NCBI RefSeq assembly: GCF_040712315.1
Contig: NC_134017.1
Coordinates: 53,659,636-53,723,635, forward strand
Source of the DNA: Castanea sativa
Taxonomy: Eukaryota; Streptophyta; Magnoliopsida; Fagales; Fagaceae
Reading direction: 5' to 3'
Length of the DNA: 64,000 bases
Shown here: piece after piece, positions 46,040 through 56,552 of the stretch
Layout of the letters: every line of letters begins with the position of its first letter
Position numbering within the stretch: position 1 is the first letter of the stretch
Position numbers and translations under genes: made by a program
The notes under the pieces: model-generated
Databases searched by the model: none
What the model saw: the letters and a program-made list of their open reading frames with translations, nothing else
What the model was told of the DNA's origin: nothing

Positions 46040-47015
46040 GAGTTTCCAACTACTGTTCTTAAGAATCAAATAGAAACTTGGTTAAGTGCAGTCCTCGGAC
46101 CACAAACCTTGTAAAAATTGATGTATTGTCATTTGTTAACCAGAACCTTAGTTATGCCGGGTCCTCGGACCTCCTACTTTGGGGAAATTAACATTTGAAG
46201 CTACTGTTCTTCAGAATCAAACAGAAACTTGGTTAAGTGCTGTCCTCGGACCACAAGCCTTGTGAAAATTGATGTCTTGTCATTTGTTAAACAGAACCTT
46301 AGTTATGCCGGGTCCTCGGACCTCCTACTTTGGGGAAATTAACATTTGAAGCTACTGTTCTTAAGAATCAAACAGAAACTTGGTTAAGTGCGGTCCCCTT
46401 GACCACAAACCTTGTGGAAATTGATGTCTTGTCATTTGTTAAATGTAACCTTAGTTATGCCGAGTCCTCGACCTCCTACTTTGGGGAAATTAACATTTGA
46501 AGTTATCGTTCTTAAGAATCAAACGAAACTTGGTTAAGTCTTGTCTCGACCACAAACCTTGTGGAAATTGATGTCTTGTCATTTGTTAAACGTAACCTTA
46601 GTTATGTGGTCCTTGGACCTCCTACTTTGGGGAAATTAACATTTGAAGCTACCGTTCTTAAGAATTAAACAAAAACTTGGTTAAGTGCATTCTCGGACCA
46701 CAAACCTTGTGAAAATTGATGTCTTGTCATTTGTTAAATGTAACCTTAGTTATGCCGGGTCCTCGGACCTCCTACTTTGGGAAATTAACATTTGAAACTA
46801 CTCGTTCTTAAGAATCAAACAAAACTTGGTTAAGTCCTCGGACCGCAAACCTTGTGGAAATTGATGTCTTGTCATTTGTTAAACAGAACCTTAGTTATGC
46901 CGGGTCCTCGGACCTCCTACTTTGGGGAAATTAACATTTGAAGTTACTATTCTTAAAAAAAAAAAAAATCAAATAGAAACTTGGTTAACTATAGTCCTCG
47001 GACCAAACCTTGTCA
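46040..47015 (+). repeat. 150-bp tandem repeat in the element 2 spacer
   Basis: Six to seven degenerate head-to-tail copies, period about 150 bp, each with AAACTTGGTTAAGTGC, TCCTCGGACCACAAACCTTG, AATTGATGTCTTGTCATTTG and CGGGTCCTCGGACCTCCTAC. It lies between pol and the antisense gene. Tat-lineage elements are known to carry such repeats, which can seed satellite DNA. The surviving tail of element 1 has one TCCTCGGACCACA word. Confidence 0.9.
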
Positions 47016-47410
47016 CTATTCTTAATATTTTCTCACTGTTCTTATTTTTATCACCCTTTTTATGGAAATAATTATCTCATCATTTATTAATTTGGATCTC
47101 AAGTTCTTCATTTTTTAGTGTTAAGTAAAATTTTTGCAAGGAATGGTCTTCGGACCTTACATCCTGCTGAAAGCAATATATCAGATTACAAAGATTTAAC
47201 TGTCATATGAGTTGTCTAACTTTGGTATTATTTGATGTCTAAATTAAGTTATGCGGCAGTTTTGAAGTCATAGTTAATTGCATGGTGGAGTTGTACTTAT
47301 TTATCCTGCTTCTCCTTTAGCTGTTTGTTATTAAAAGCTCTCATGGCAAGCACAAAACGAATAAAGTGAAACAAAGACAATGTGAACAAAAATTGAATAA
47401 AAATCTTCTT

Positions 47411-49968
47411 CATTAATTATATACAAAGAAGGGGAGTACAGAAAATTCCTATGCTAGGCCCTAAACTAGGGAAGGGGGGTCTTGGTGGAGCCTCAGCCTC
47501 TCGGTACTCTTCAATTCCTACCAAAGGTGGACAAGACTTGTTTCCCTTTATCTCGTTGAAGGAATGAGGGCTCCACGCTCCGGATCCGCTCCTTCTCGGC
47601 ACCACCGCACTCGTCCTTCTCTTTTTGGGAACCTTCGTGTTCTCGTAGAGCAGGAACGAGCTCTTCCACCACAGGAGGAAAGGCAGAGAGACAAAGAATG
47701 AGGGTCTTCAATTTCCCCGTATGTCTAGTGGGAAGCCAGATGTTCTGCTTCCTCACTCGAAGCTTGAGGAACCCCTACCGCATTCATGGTCTCTTCCCGC
47801 CTGGCGACGAGTGACCCCGCACAAGGCCGCAAAAGCCTCTGTCAGCTCTTCTTGCGTTCTGGTCACCCCCTCCTGATAACTGGCCTTCTTCGCAGCCTCC
47901 AGTGCGTGCTGATGGGCGCGAGCCTCCTCCTTAGCCCGCGTAAGCTCCTTTTCTAAGTCAAAGCGTGCCTGTTGGACTTGGGCGAGCTCGTCATCCTTTT
48001 GACGAAGGAGCTTACGCTGCCCCTCCACTTGGGTTGTTATCGTCTTCAAGTTGGCCTTATCACCATCTCTTTCTCTTTTCAAGTCGGCCAGCTGGGACGT
48101 GATTTTCCCATTCTCTGCTAGGGCCTGGCTTAGAGATCTTTCTGCCTCTTGCCTTAGCTCCTGCTCCATCCCAGCGCGCTTCCGAGAGTCGTCCATGAAC
48201 TTCTCGGCAGCGAAAACCTCTTGGATGGATTGCAAAAAGGATAGGAGGTTAAATGCACTGAAGTGTTTACAAACCAGTATAGAATGTTAGTGTAAAATGG
48301 AACTTACTAGAGCTAAACCCCTCTTCAACGAGAGGAACAGCTGCGGCTGGCCCATCTTCTCCAAGGTTTCCATGTCCTTAGGAAGCAGAAGAGGGCGCTC
48401 TAGCACCTCGGCTAGGTGGTGAGCGTGGCCTTGCTGGACCGCCCTGATACTGGAATGGTAGGGAACGGGATCGCCGTCTAGTCTCAAGTCAGGAGACCAG
48501 GTAGTTAATGCTCGGCGAACCTCAGCCACGTCTCTAATCTCCCCGCTTTCAACTGAGCGGGCGCGCCCTTTGCCCTTGTCCAACTTCTGCTACTGGGTCG
48601 GCGCAGGCTGTTTCATCTTCTTTTGCTTTTCGCCTCCACCCCCCTCAGCCTCCGCTTTCCTTTTCTTCGGGATCCTTTGGCCGGAGGCTTCGGTCGGGCT
48701 TGGAGGAGGAGAAGGTAGTGGTAAAGCCGAGGAGCCCTCGGACCCCTTGCTCCCTTCTTTGCCACTCGGGCGCCTCTATCGGTCATCAGGTCCTTTAACT
48801 TGTCCATCTCTTCTTCAACAGAACTGTCGTCTGGACGCGCTATCACTAGACCCGCGATCCCAGAGGCCTCGGCTTCTTCTTCTTCTTCGTCGGAAAGGAT
48901 GACAAACGGGTTTTCGCGAGGTCGTGGGGAGTCCTCGAGCCGAAACTGGTCTATCTCCTCGTCCAACGTGTTCGAGGAAGACACCCGCTCCTCTGGAACA
49001 GCAATTGCCTGAGGGTGCACAGCGAGGGGAACTGCCGTTATGGCCTGTGCGTACAACACTGTGTTTGGGGCGTCAGGGATGTCGTCGTCAGCCAGAAAGT
49101 GGGGTCTGGCTACGTTAATTTTCCTACGCCTTCGGTCACCCGCGATTATCGCGTTCTCGATCTCTTGGAAGTCCGAGGAGACGGGATTGTACCCCAAAAT
49201 CAAATGGGCCGCTCTAAGTTGTAGATCTCTGCTTACGAACACCTCGGAGCGTAGCATTCTGTTCAAATCTGCAACGTTGCAATGGCTCAAGCGTGGGCGT
49301 ACGTTTCGCTTATCTGCAAAGAAAAACATACAGATAAACAAACATGGTCAGAGGCGCAAAACATATAACAAATTAAAGGTAGACGTTTAAGAAATTGCAA
49401 ATGCACATTCCTAGATGATTCAGGGAGTTATAGGATGGGAAGTTAAATCCTAAGGTGTCGCACCTGGATCTCCCCACTCAACAGGGCAGTGAGGGCCGTC
49501 GTGCCAATTGCCAGAGACGATGAGGTAGTCATCCTTCATGCCTTTATTGGACTTGGGTAAACAGGAGATCAACCTAACTACACTGGAGCGGGATTTGATG
49601 TAGTAACCCACTCCAGTAAGTTTGTGGCATTCGTACATGAAGACGACATCATGCCAGGTGAGGTTCAGACCCATTTGCTCGTTTAGAGCGTCGACGCTAC
49701 CCAAAACTCTAAAAACGTTTGGGGCGCACTGATCGGGACACAACCGGTGGTTGTGGAGATACTCCCTGGTTACAGGCTTCATTGGGAGGGTCATCCCACC
49801 TTCTACGAAGGCTACCATTGGGATGATAACCTCTCCAGCCTTCCTAGAACCAGCCACGGCTTCCACCGGGCAATATTTTAAACCTACATCGCCGGGAATG
49901 TGATATTTGGCTCTGAAGCCTTCCATTCCAGCGGCGGTATCAACTAGACACTTGAACTTTCCCATCAA
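47411..49968 (-). pseudogene. Antisense gene of a Tat retrotransposon, spliced
   Basis: Runs opposite to gag-pol. Exon 1 (49968-49464) encodes MMGKFKCLVDTAAG..., with FVEGGMTLPMKPVTREYL, FRVLGSVDALNEQMGL and SRSSVVRLISCLPKS, resembling the plant 'putative gypsy type transposon' domain (Transposase_28 as I recall). A GT-AG intron (49463-49314) joins in frame to exon 2, which has an acidic region (ILSDEEEEEAEASG). Further exons hold a coiled coil (47753-48235: LADLKRERDGDKANLK, ELTRAKEEARAHQHALEAA) and a C-terminal part. A frameshift near 48640 and a TAG at 48590-48592 break it. Its function in Tat elements is unknown. Confidence 0.75.
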
Positions 49969-50473
49969 ATATGAACGAAAGGCTAAATTCTAAAAGGGGG
50001 AATGATTATAAGGAGAGCCGAGGACACGGTCCGAGGAGAAAGGGTTAACAGAAAAAAGGAATAAGAACTTACAGACTTGAAGTTGTGCGAGTTTCCACGG
50101 ATTTGTGTAGACAAAGGGTGATTGCTGATGTTTTGATGGGATTAGTCTCTGGAGAAATAAATGAAGGCGCAGGTTCCCGAAGCGTCACGACGTACAGGAA
50201 GCGGCCTCGAAATTGTATTTGTCCCGCCCAAATTTTCATGGAATAACAAGGACCGTTGGATGCTCATCTCACCGTTGAACGTGGGGGACAAGGTATAACT
50301 TACAGTAATAAATACGCGCGTTTTTGAAAATAAAACCGCCAAGTGTCACCCTCCGGAACGCGAAACGGTTTTCACACGTGTGGTTATTTACAGAAAGTGT
50401 GGAGGAAGTGTTCGTTGGATCAAAACCCTATTTTTCTCCTCGGATGATGAAAAATAGAGTTTTGAGGGGCTAT
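49969..50473. other. Spacer between antisense gene and 3' LTR
   Basis: Probable promoter and 5' leader of the antisense gene, with CCGAGGACACGGTCCGAGGA near 50020. Just before the 3' LTR, TTTTGAGGGGCTAT contains a short purine run that may be the polypurine tract. Confidence 0.5.
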
Positions 50474-51190
50474 TGTGGGGAGTAAAAGGGTCCAAGTGGG
50501 CATATGGGCCTTTGGGCTGTAACATGGAGGGCCGACCTGCTCCAGGATTAAACTCTATAAGTTGGCCCATACGCCGAGGGTCCGAGGATGCAGCCAAGGA
50601 CGACCTTCCCCTCGGACAAGCCCAGGAGAATTCAAAGCTTCATTATGAAGGTCAAAGCACAACTTTAGAAAGACTAATGGTTAAAGGGGGAAACTCTGAA
50701 CCTTCTCGATACACTAGTATAAAGGAAAATATCTAGAGCAAAGGCTGCCACCTCCGCATTAAAGGCTCTGCACCTACCTCCCTGGCCGCATTAATGGGGA
50801 AGTGACCCCTGAACAGTAAGGTAGAAACTTCTAGTCAGGGTCCCAAAGGGCACCTGAAAAAGGGGTATTTAAGGGGGAGGAAGCCAAAAGAAGAGGGGAT
50901 CTCTCTCTTTTTCTCTCTCTCGCTTACTCTCTCTCTCTAAAGAAAAAGAAAGAAAATTAAGGATTGTAACCTGTAAGAAAGAAAGAGAAATAATAAAGAA
51001 GTAGTCCGAGGATATCCAATCGCAATTATCATTCGTTATTTACTTGTATTTGTTTATAAAAGCCTGTTATCAAGCTCCCAGCATCTCTAACCTAGATTTC
51101 AAGTCCACACTCTACAAATTTTATTGTTTAAGGCTCATTGGGCTTGAGCCCATAATCTTCTTTGGGTCCAGGTGCAATTGTGCACTTACA
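50474..51190 (+). repeat. 3' LTR of element 2
   Basis: 717 bp, about 99% identical by eye to the 5' LTR, with a deletion within CTCGGCTCGAGTCCGAGG and shorter CT repeats. Followed by ATATC. Confidence 0.95.
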
Positions 51191-51540
51191 ATATCTTTGA
51201 GAACATACGCTTCATTCATCAAATGGTGTGGGCTCACGTGCCATTTGAAATGTCAATAACTGCTGCCCTTGAAGAACATTGCTAGACAAACAATGAGTGG
51301 TAAATTTTAAGTGAAGAATAAATTATTAATTTTGACGGTTGGTTATATAATTAAAATTGAAACAAGATAATGATAGCTAGAAGATTATGGTTCTCTTGTT
51401 TTGCAACTAGCTTGCAAGTATACTTAGTGTTCTCAAAAGAAATATTGTAAGTTAGGCCCCTTTTGGATATACACTACTGTAAATTTTTTAAAAAACCTTT
51501 TTCCCTCTTTCCGTGTGTGTGTGTTACAAATACTTAGTAT

Positions 51541-51591
<51 letters not shown>

Positions 51592-51988
51592 TGCAAGAAT
51601 GAGATTGTTGATTTTTCAATGTCAACTAAATTGTAACCCTTAAATTCTAGAGTCACTTCTGAATCATCCAACTAACTTTTAAGACTTTAGTTTACATTAT
51701 CGAATATTACAATAATGATAATGTACCCTAATGTTATGTTTTGTCACATTTTCATTGTTAACCCACCTAAAAAGAGCATCGTTTCTTCTACTTTTGTGTT
51801 CAAAGAGAGATTTTAGAGATGTTTCATAGCAAGATTCTAATAAAATTTGACGGAAATAACACATTGGCATTATAGTTAAGGAACAAATTTAGAAACAATC
51901 ACCCACTTAGGTGGTGTAAATAGTATTCTAGCATTCTTAGTGTAGTAAACTACATGAATCCCACACTTAATACGTCATATGTCTACAC
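51191..51988. other. AT-rich spacer, partly duplicated copy S1
   Basis: No gene. Contains a 45-base poly-A tract (51545-51589). From about 51640 it is related to 58150-59660 (see S1/S2). Confidence 0.5.
51545..51589 (+). repeat. Poly-A tract (45 A)
   Basis: Uninterrupted run of 45 adenines; no retroposon body recognised upstream. Confidence 0.9.
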
Positions 51989-53330
51989 TGTTGGGTTAAG
52001 ATATATTGACCCCGGTTAATTAATTCAATTACACAAGTTAATTAATTAGATCAAATACATACATATCGTGGAGGTACCAACAAATCACCAAATAAACTAA
52101 ATGCAGTAAAAAATAAATTAACACGATGATTTGTTGACAAATGGGGAAAACCTCTCATAAGGCAAAAACCTCACTAGGTGAATTTAAGGTCACCACTCCT
52201 AAGAATCCACTAATCAATAATCAAGCAATTACAAGTATAAGGAATCTTACCACTAACCTGGTCTATCCCAAAAATACCAACATATAGTTGAACCTTCGCT
52301 TCAATACCCAATTGAACTTGATATTGTAGTAGTCTTCTTTCATTTGTTGCACAAATCTCCAATATGTAAGTAACTTTTTTGCACGGATTCCAGTATGTGA
52401 CTAACTCCAATAATTTGATTAATTGTTGTTGGCTGCAACGTTCTTCACTTTATAAACGATGAAGATCAAGAAGCACTTAGTTACAAAATCTTAAGGTGCA
52501 CAAAACGCAGTAGCTTCTTACAGAGTGTATGAGTTTTAAGTTTGTGTTTTTGTGGATGATGACTTTTAGAATAAGCCTTATACATGACTAGGGTTGTAAG
52601 AAGAGAAACCCTAATCATCCAAGTTATCATGGGCCAAATTTTAGATCTGTAAATTTTAAAATTGTAGATCTCTATAGATCGAGCTTGTGTCGAGTTTCTC
52701 TATTAAACTTCGATAGCAGTATCTGTCGAGCTTGTGTTGAGACTTCATGAAACAGTTTTTCTTTACTTGTTTCTTGGATCAACCTTCATGTCTTTCATGA
52801 TACCACTTGATATGTTTAAAGAACATACTTCTTGATATATTAAACTCAACTTAGATTTACCCAATTACAAATAAAGTGCGTTTTGTTAAAGGATTAGTCA
52901 ATTACATAGAAACTATGACTCTAACATACACCTTGTTTTGTACTACTTAGGTCCCCTTGTACTTAGGTCCCCAAAGCTATAATGACAAAATAGCTTCCTA
53001 CTTCTAGGATTGAAAAATCACCATTAGCGAGCCAAAACAATCATATATGGCTCAAGGAAATTTAGGTTGGAAACAAAAATAGTAGTTCTCGTATAGGGTT
53101 GTGCATGCATTCATAAAACATGTGTGCATATACTTAGGGCGCATGCATTTGGTGGAAGAAACCCTAATATCACCCTTTATTAAAAAAAAATTATTAAAAA
53201 AAAAAAAAAAAAACCCTACCCCAAAGACCTCTGTTTCCAAGGGTACCCTATAATCAATGTACAAAGCATCCCTTCTAATTAAGAGATAGAAAGCTACTAT
53301 CCTTTCTAAACTTTGTTGAAAAATCCCCGC
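51640..53330. repeat. Duplicated spacer S1, related to 58150-62045
   Basis: Shares ordered blocks with S2: CACATTTTCATTGTTAACCC, GTAAATAGTATTCTAGCATT, AAACTACATGAATC, GTCCCCAAAGCTATAAT, GAGCCAAAACAA, GGATAGGGTTGTG-type, CATGCATTTGG, AAGAAACCCTAAT and CTACTATCCTTTCT. S1 is interrupted by a Copia-like solo LTR; S2 is interrupted by a MULE and other DNA. The two copies flank the LINE fragment and serpin pseudogene. Confidence 0.75.
51989..52926. mobile_element. Solo LTR, Copia-like
   Basis: 938 bp from TGTTGGGTTAAG to GACTCTAACA, flanked by a perfect 5-bp duplication TACAC (51984-51988, 52927-52931). The paralogous S2 sequence near 59635-59650 reads CATCCTATGTTTACACCATT without the insert, an empty-site confirmation. 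TGTTGG...AACA termini suit Copia LTRs. The 66-codon minus-strand frame inside has no meaning. No internal region remains. Confidence 0.88.
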
Positions 53331-53526
53331 AAAATATATATATATATATATAATCTAATAATAACTCTATATCAAAAAGGTGCAGAGTGTATAATCAGGG
53401 AGTGAGACTGAACTAACATGTTTATATTCTCTTTTGCCATTTTTTTCCCTTTAAGCCGTATGAAGTTGAGGATTTAGATTTTGTGCAATAGCATATTGAT
53501 TACCACTCAATTGTGGGATTTAGATT

Positions 53527-54060
53527 TTGTCCTGGCGTCCTCCTTCAAGTTCCTCTTACAAATTAAATTTTGATGCCGCGGTGTTTGAGGACACTAGCTC
53601 TTTGGGGTTTGGGGTGATTATTCGAAACAACAAAGGAGAGGTCATGGCTGCCTTGTCAGCCAAAGGGCCTGCTGTAGGTGATAGTGAAGAAGCTGAAGCG
53701 CTTGTGTGTCGGAGAGCACTAGAGTTCGCGGTGGATGCTGGGTTTGAGGAGTTGGTGATAGAAGGTGACAATGCAACGGTCATGAAATCCATTTCTTCCT
53801 TGAGGGCCTTACGGACCAGACTTGGTAATATATATGCGGATATTCATTTGTTAGCTACAGGTAGTAGATGTCTGTCATTTGATTGTGTAAAACATTCTAC
53901 TAACTCTGTAGCCCATTCTTTAGCTCGTTATGCTAGGTTGATTGATGAGGATATTATTTGGATGGAGGAATCTCCACCTCCTGCCATTGAAGCTTTGTAT
54001 TAGGATTCTCTTTCTATTAATGAATGAATGATTGATTCCATCTTCAAAAAAAAAAAAAAA
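53527..54060 (+). pseudogene. LINE 3' end: RNase H domain, 5'-truncated
   Basis: A 158-codon frame (53527-54003) starts at a non-ATG codon with WRPPSSSSYKLNFDAAVF, then GFGVIIRNNKGEVMAAL, EAEALVCRRALEFA, VIEGDNATVMKSI and HSTNSVAHSLARYA. This is the RNase H-like (RVT_3) domain found at the end of plant L1-type LINEs; catalytic Asp and Glu residues are visible in FDAAV, EAEAL and EGDN. A short 3' UTR ending in an A14 run follows, as for a LINE tail. No RT or endonuclease precedes it. No target duplication was confirmed. A domesticated stand-alone RNase H gene is less likely. Confidence 0.8.
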
Positions 54061-54500
54061 TTAAGATAATAAATATTTTTTTTTTAAAGTATGAGGTCAT
54101 AAATTTTTTTACCATGTTATTTTTTATATCTCACAACAAAGGGTAATTACATGGTGCATTATTGCACCGAATTTAAATCCATGTCGATGTTCCAATAGTG
54201 GCACACAGACATAAACCATACCAAGCCCCAAATATACCATTGACTATAACATTGTTGCACTATTTCTCCTATGAGGCTAACCCGTTCTCACAAATACAAT
54301 AAAGCAAGGCCCAAATAATAACATTTTTATATTAGGCGAAGTCGGCTAGTGGGCTTTTTGTGCACTAATCCTTAACCAAGTAGGACTTTTTTTTTTTTTA
54401 AGAAAACCTTATCCAAGTAGTCGGCTACAAAAAGTCCAGACGGCCATGATTGAATAAAAAAAACGCCACTTAATGGCCTGTAAAAATCACGCAATCTACC
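54061..54500. other. Spacer upstream of the serpin pseudogene
   Basis: AT-rich DNA with T-rich runs; no gene seen. The rightmost part should be the serpin promoter. Confidence 0.4.
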
Positions 54501-54510
54501 TATATATAAA
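54501..54510 (+). promoter_or_regulatory. TATA box of the serpin pseudogene
   Basis: TATATATAAA about 90 bp before the serpin ATG (54602), followed by a short leader with CACACATACTCCCACACACG. Spacing and sequence suit a plant core promoter. Confidence 0.55.
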
Positions 54511-54601
54511 TACTAATACAAGTTCACACATACTCCCACACACGAAAGTAACCTAATATTTACAAGACTCAGAAGGAAAAGAAGTGTAAGCAAGAAAAAA
54601 G

Positions 54602-56351
54602 ATGGAACTCGGTATGCACATGGCTTGGCAACTCGCTCTGAATGAGATCAACCAGGGGTGCAATAAGAATGTCGTGATGTCTCCAATCTCAATGGGCAAT
54701 GCATTGAATTTGCTGGCTTTTGGTTCATGGGGTCGTACCTTGGAGCAATTTATGCAGTTCCTTGGAGCAAAGGACTTTGAATGATCTCAAAGCCAAGTCC
54801 ATGCTAATGGTTGAAGCCGTAGAACCCACTGAGGACAACAATCAAGGACTAATTCTTGCTTCTCTTAATACCCTTTGGACTAATCAGGCTTTCTCTCTCA
54901 AGCCCTCTTTCAAGGAGTTTGCCAGAACCGTTTTCAAAGCAGAAGCCCACACTCTTGACTTTGTTAATCAGGTATGAACTTCTTCTCTGTTTGGAGAGTT
55001 TGAGACTTTGTATCATACTATTTGTGGAGTTCTTTGAATTTACTTTTAAGACTTTGTAGGTTTTTCTTTGTCAAACAATAGAACCCTTAGTTTTTCTTAG
55101 ATTAGGATACTGTTTGAAAGACCCTTATTATGCGTTTTGCAGTTTTTATTATACTGTTTGTAGAGTTTGAGACTTTTTTTTTTTGGTGGTAAAAGATTTT
55201 GAAACTTTTATTGTACTGATTGTTGAGTTTTTCTTGAATTGAATCTTTAAGACTCTCTAGGTTTTCGTGATTGTAGTTTTTGCATATATTAAAACTCTTT
55301 TTTGCGAGTGTCAAAAGAGTGGCTTCTTCTAAATGCACAAATGGCCTCTTGTTTTAATGCACAAGAACTAAGGTTCACCTATGGTGTGTTATCAAAATGG
55401 CTCTCATTAATATCCTTTTTAAGTGCTTTAAGGCACAATAGTTTCCCTATAAGATCACTGCGACAAGGTGCTATCAAATATGAACTGTTGTTTGCCACCA
55501 TATCTCTTTGACAAAAGATTATTAATACTTTTTTACATTGAAATATTTTTGTAGGCGGAGATAGTAAGGAATGAAGTGAATTTATGGGCAAAGAGTGCGA
55601 CAAAAGGGCTCATAAAAGAGCTTCTCCCACAGGGCGTTATTGATCAAGATACAATACTCATCCTTGCCAATGCACTTTATTTCAAAGGAGCTTGGTTAAA
55701 TGCTTTTAATGTGAAATTGACTCGACATGAAGATTTTTATCCCCTACATGGAAAACCAATTCAGGTTCCCTTCATGATCGCAGACACAGAGAAGAAACAT
55801 TTTTATGGATCTTTCAAAAGCTTTAAGGTTCTTAAAATTCCATATCGAAAAGGACAAGATAATAGACAATTCTCAATGTATGTCATTCTTCCGGACAAGA
55901 AAGATGGATTACAAGATCTAGTTCAAAATTTCAATTCGAACCCAGAGTTATTGGGTGATTGCTTTGAGGTAAAAGAAATAAATCTTTCCAAGGTGTGGAT
56001 TCCAAAGTTTAACTTTTCGTATGGATTTGATGCTTCAAGAATCATGCAAATATAGGATTGACCTTGCCTTTTAAGATGGTTGGGGACTTCACAGGAATGG
56101 TTGATTCTCTTGAAAGTGACAAAGTTTTTCTTTCCACAATATTACACCAGTCTTTTATTGAAGTTAATGAGGAAGGAACTGAGGCTACAGCTTTGACTAT
56201 TGGCTTTCCTCTATGTGGCTGTTCACCATATCAACCTCCTCCGCCTCCAAGTTTTGTGGCAGACCATCCGTTCATATTCATGATTAGAGAAGAGATATCC
56301 GGGGTCGTGTTCTTTGTTGGAGTTGTACTTAACCCGCTTATGATTAATTGA
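54602..56351 (+). pseudogene. Plant serpin (ZX-type) pseudogene, 2 exons
   Basis: Exon 1 (54602-54971) begins MELGMHMAWQLALNEINQ and continues NVVMSPISMGNALNLLAFGS; the intron is 54972-55554 (GT-AG); exon 2 has EIVRNEVNLWAKSATKG, ILANALYFKGAWLNAF, DNRQFSMYVILPDKKDG and the signature FVADHPFIFMIREE. Intron position and sequence fit plant serpins, suicide inhibitors of proteases. A one-base surplus near 54782 causes a TGA, and a small indel near 56053 gives a TAG and shifts frame. The reactive-loop hinge NEEGTEATALT is present, but the loop reads GFPLCGCSPYQPPPPPS, Cys- and Pro-rich and unlike the usual Leu-Arg bait. The N-terminus is short. With two frameshifts it is not expected to function, barring sequencing error. 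Confidence 0.88.
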
Positions 56352-56552
56352 TAGTATTTGTTTATGCTAAAGGAGGTTTGACGTGTCTTTCAAGGTTAAA
56401 TTTTAAAGGAGGTTTGCAAATTTTTTATTTGGATGGAGTGTAAAATTGTATTTCCAAACCCACTAAATTCATAATGTTTAGTTTACTTTTTAAACGAATT
56501 TCATGCAATTATGGAGAGTAGTCTTAATTTTTTTACCCCCACTTATTTTTCC

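Larger units (their letters stand above)
39878..51190 (+). mobile_element. Structurally complete Tat-type Ty3/Gypsy retrotransposon (element 2)
   Basis: 11.3 kb bounded by LTRs (39878-40609 and 50474-51190) and a perfect 5-bp target duplication ATATC (39873-39877, 51191-51195). Order: 5' LTR, primer-binding site, gag-protease, amber codon, RT, Gypsy RNase H, second RNase H, integrase, 150-bp tandem repeats, antisense gene, 3' LTR. Dual RNase H plus an antisense ORF define the Tat lineage. By eye the LTRs differ by about seven substitutions and three or four indels, so insertion is fairly recent. Frameshifts and stops in gag and pol make it dependent on other copies. Confidence 0.95.

Noticed and set aside
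46040..47015. CRISPR-like array
   Set aside because: Repeats are adjacent 150-bp units without spacers, inside a plant retrotransposon.
53527..54003. Stand-alone RNase H gene
   Set aside because: No ATG, and a poly-A tail directly follows; a 5'-truncated LINE explains it better.
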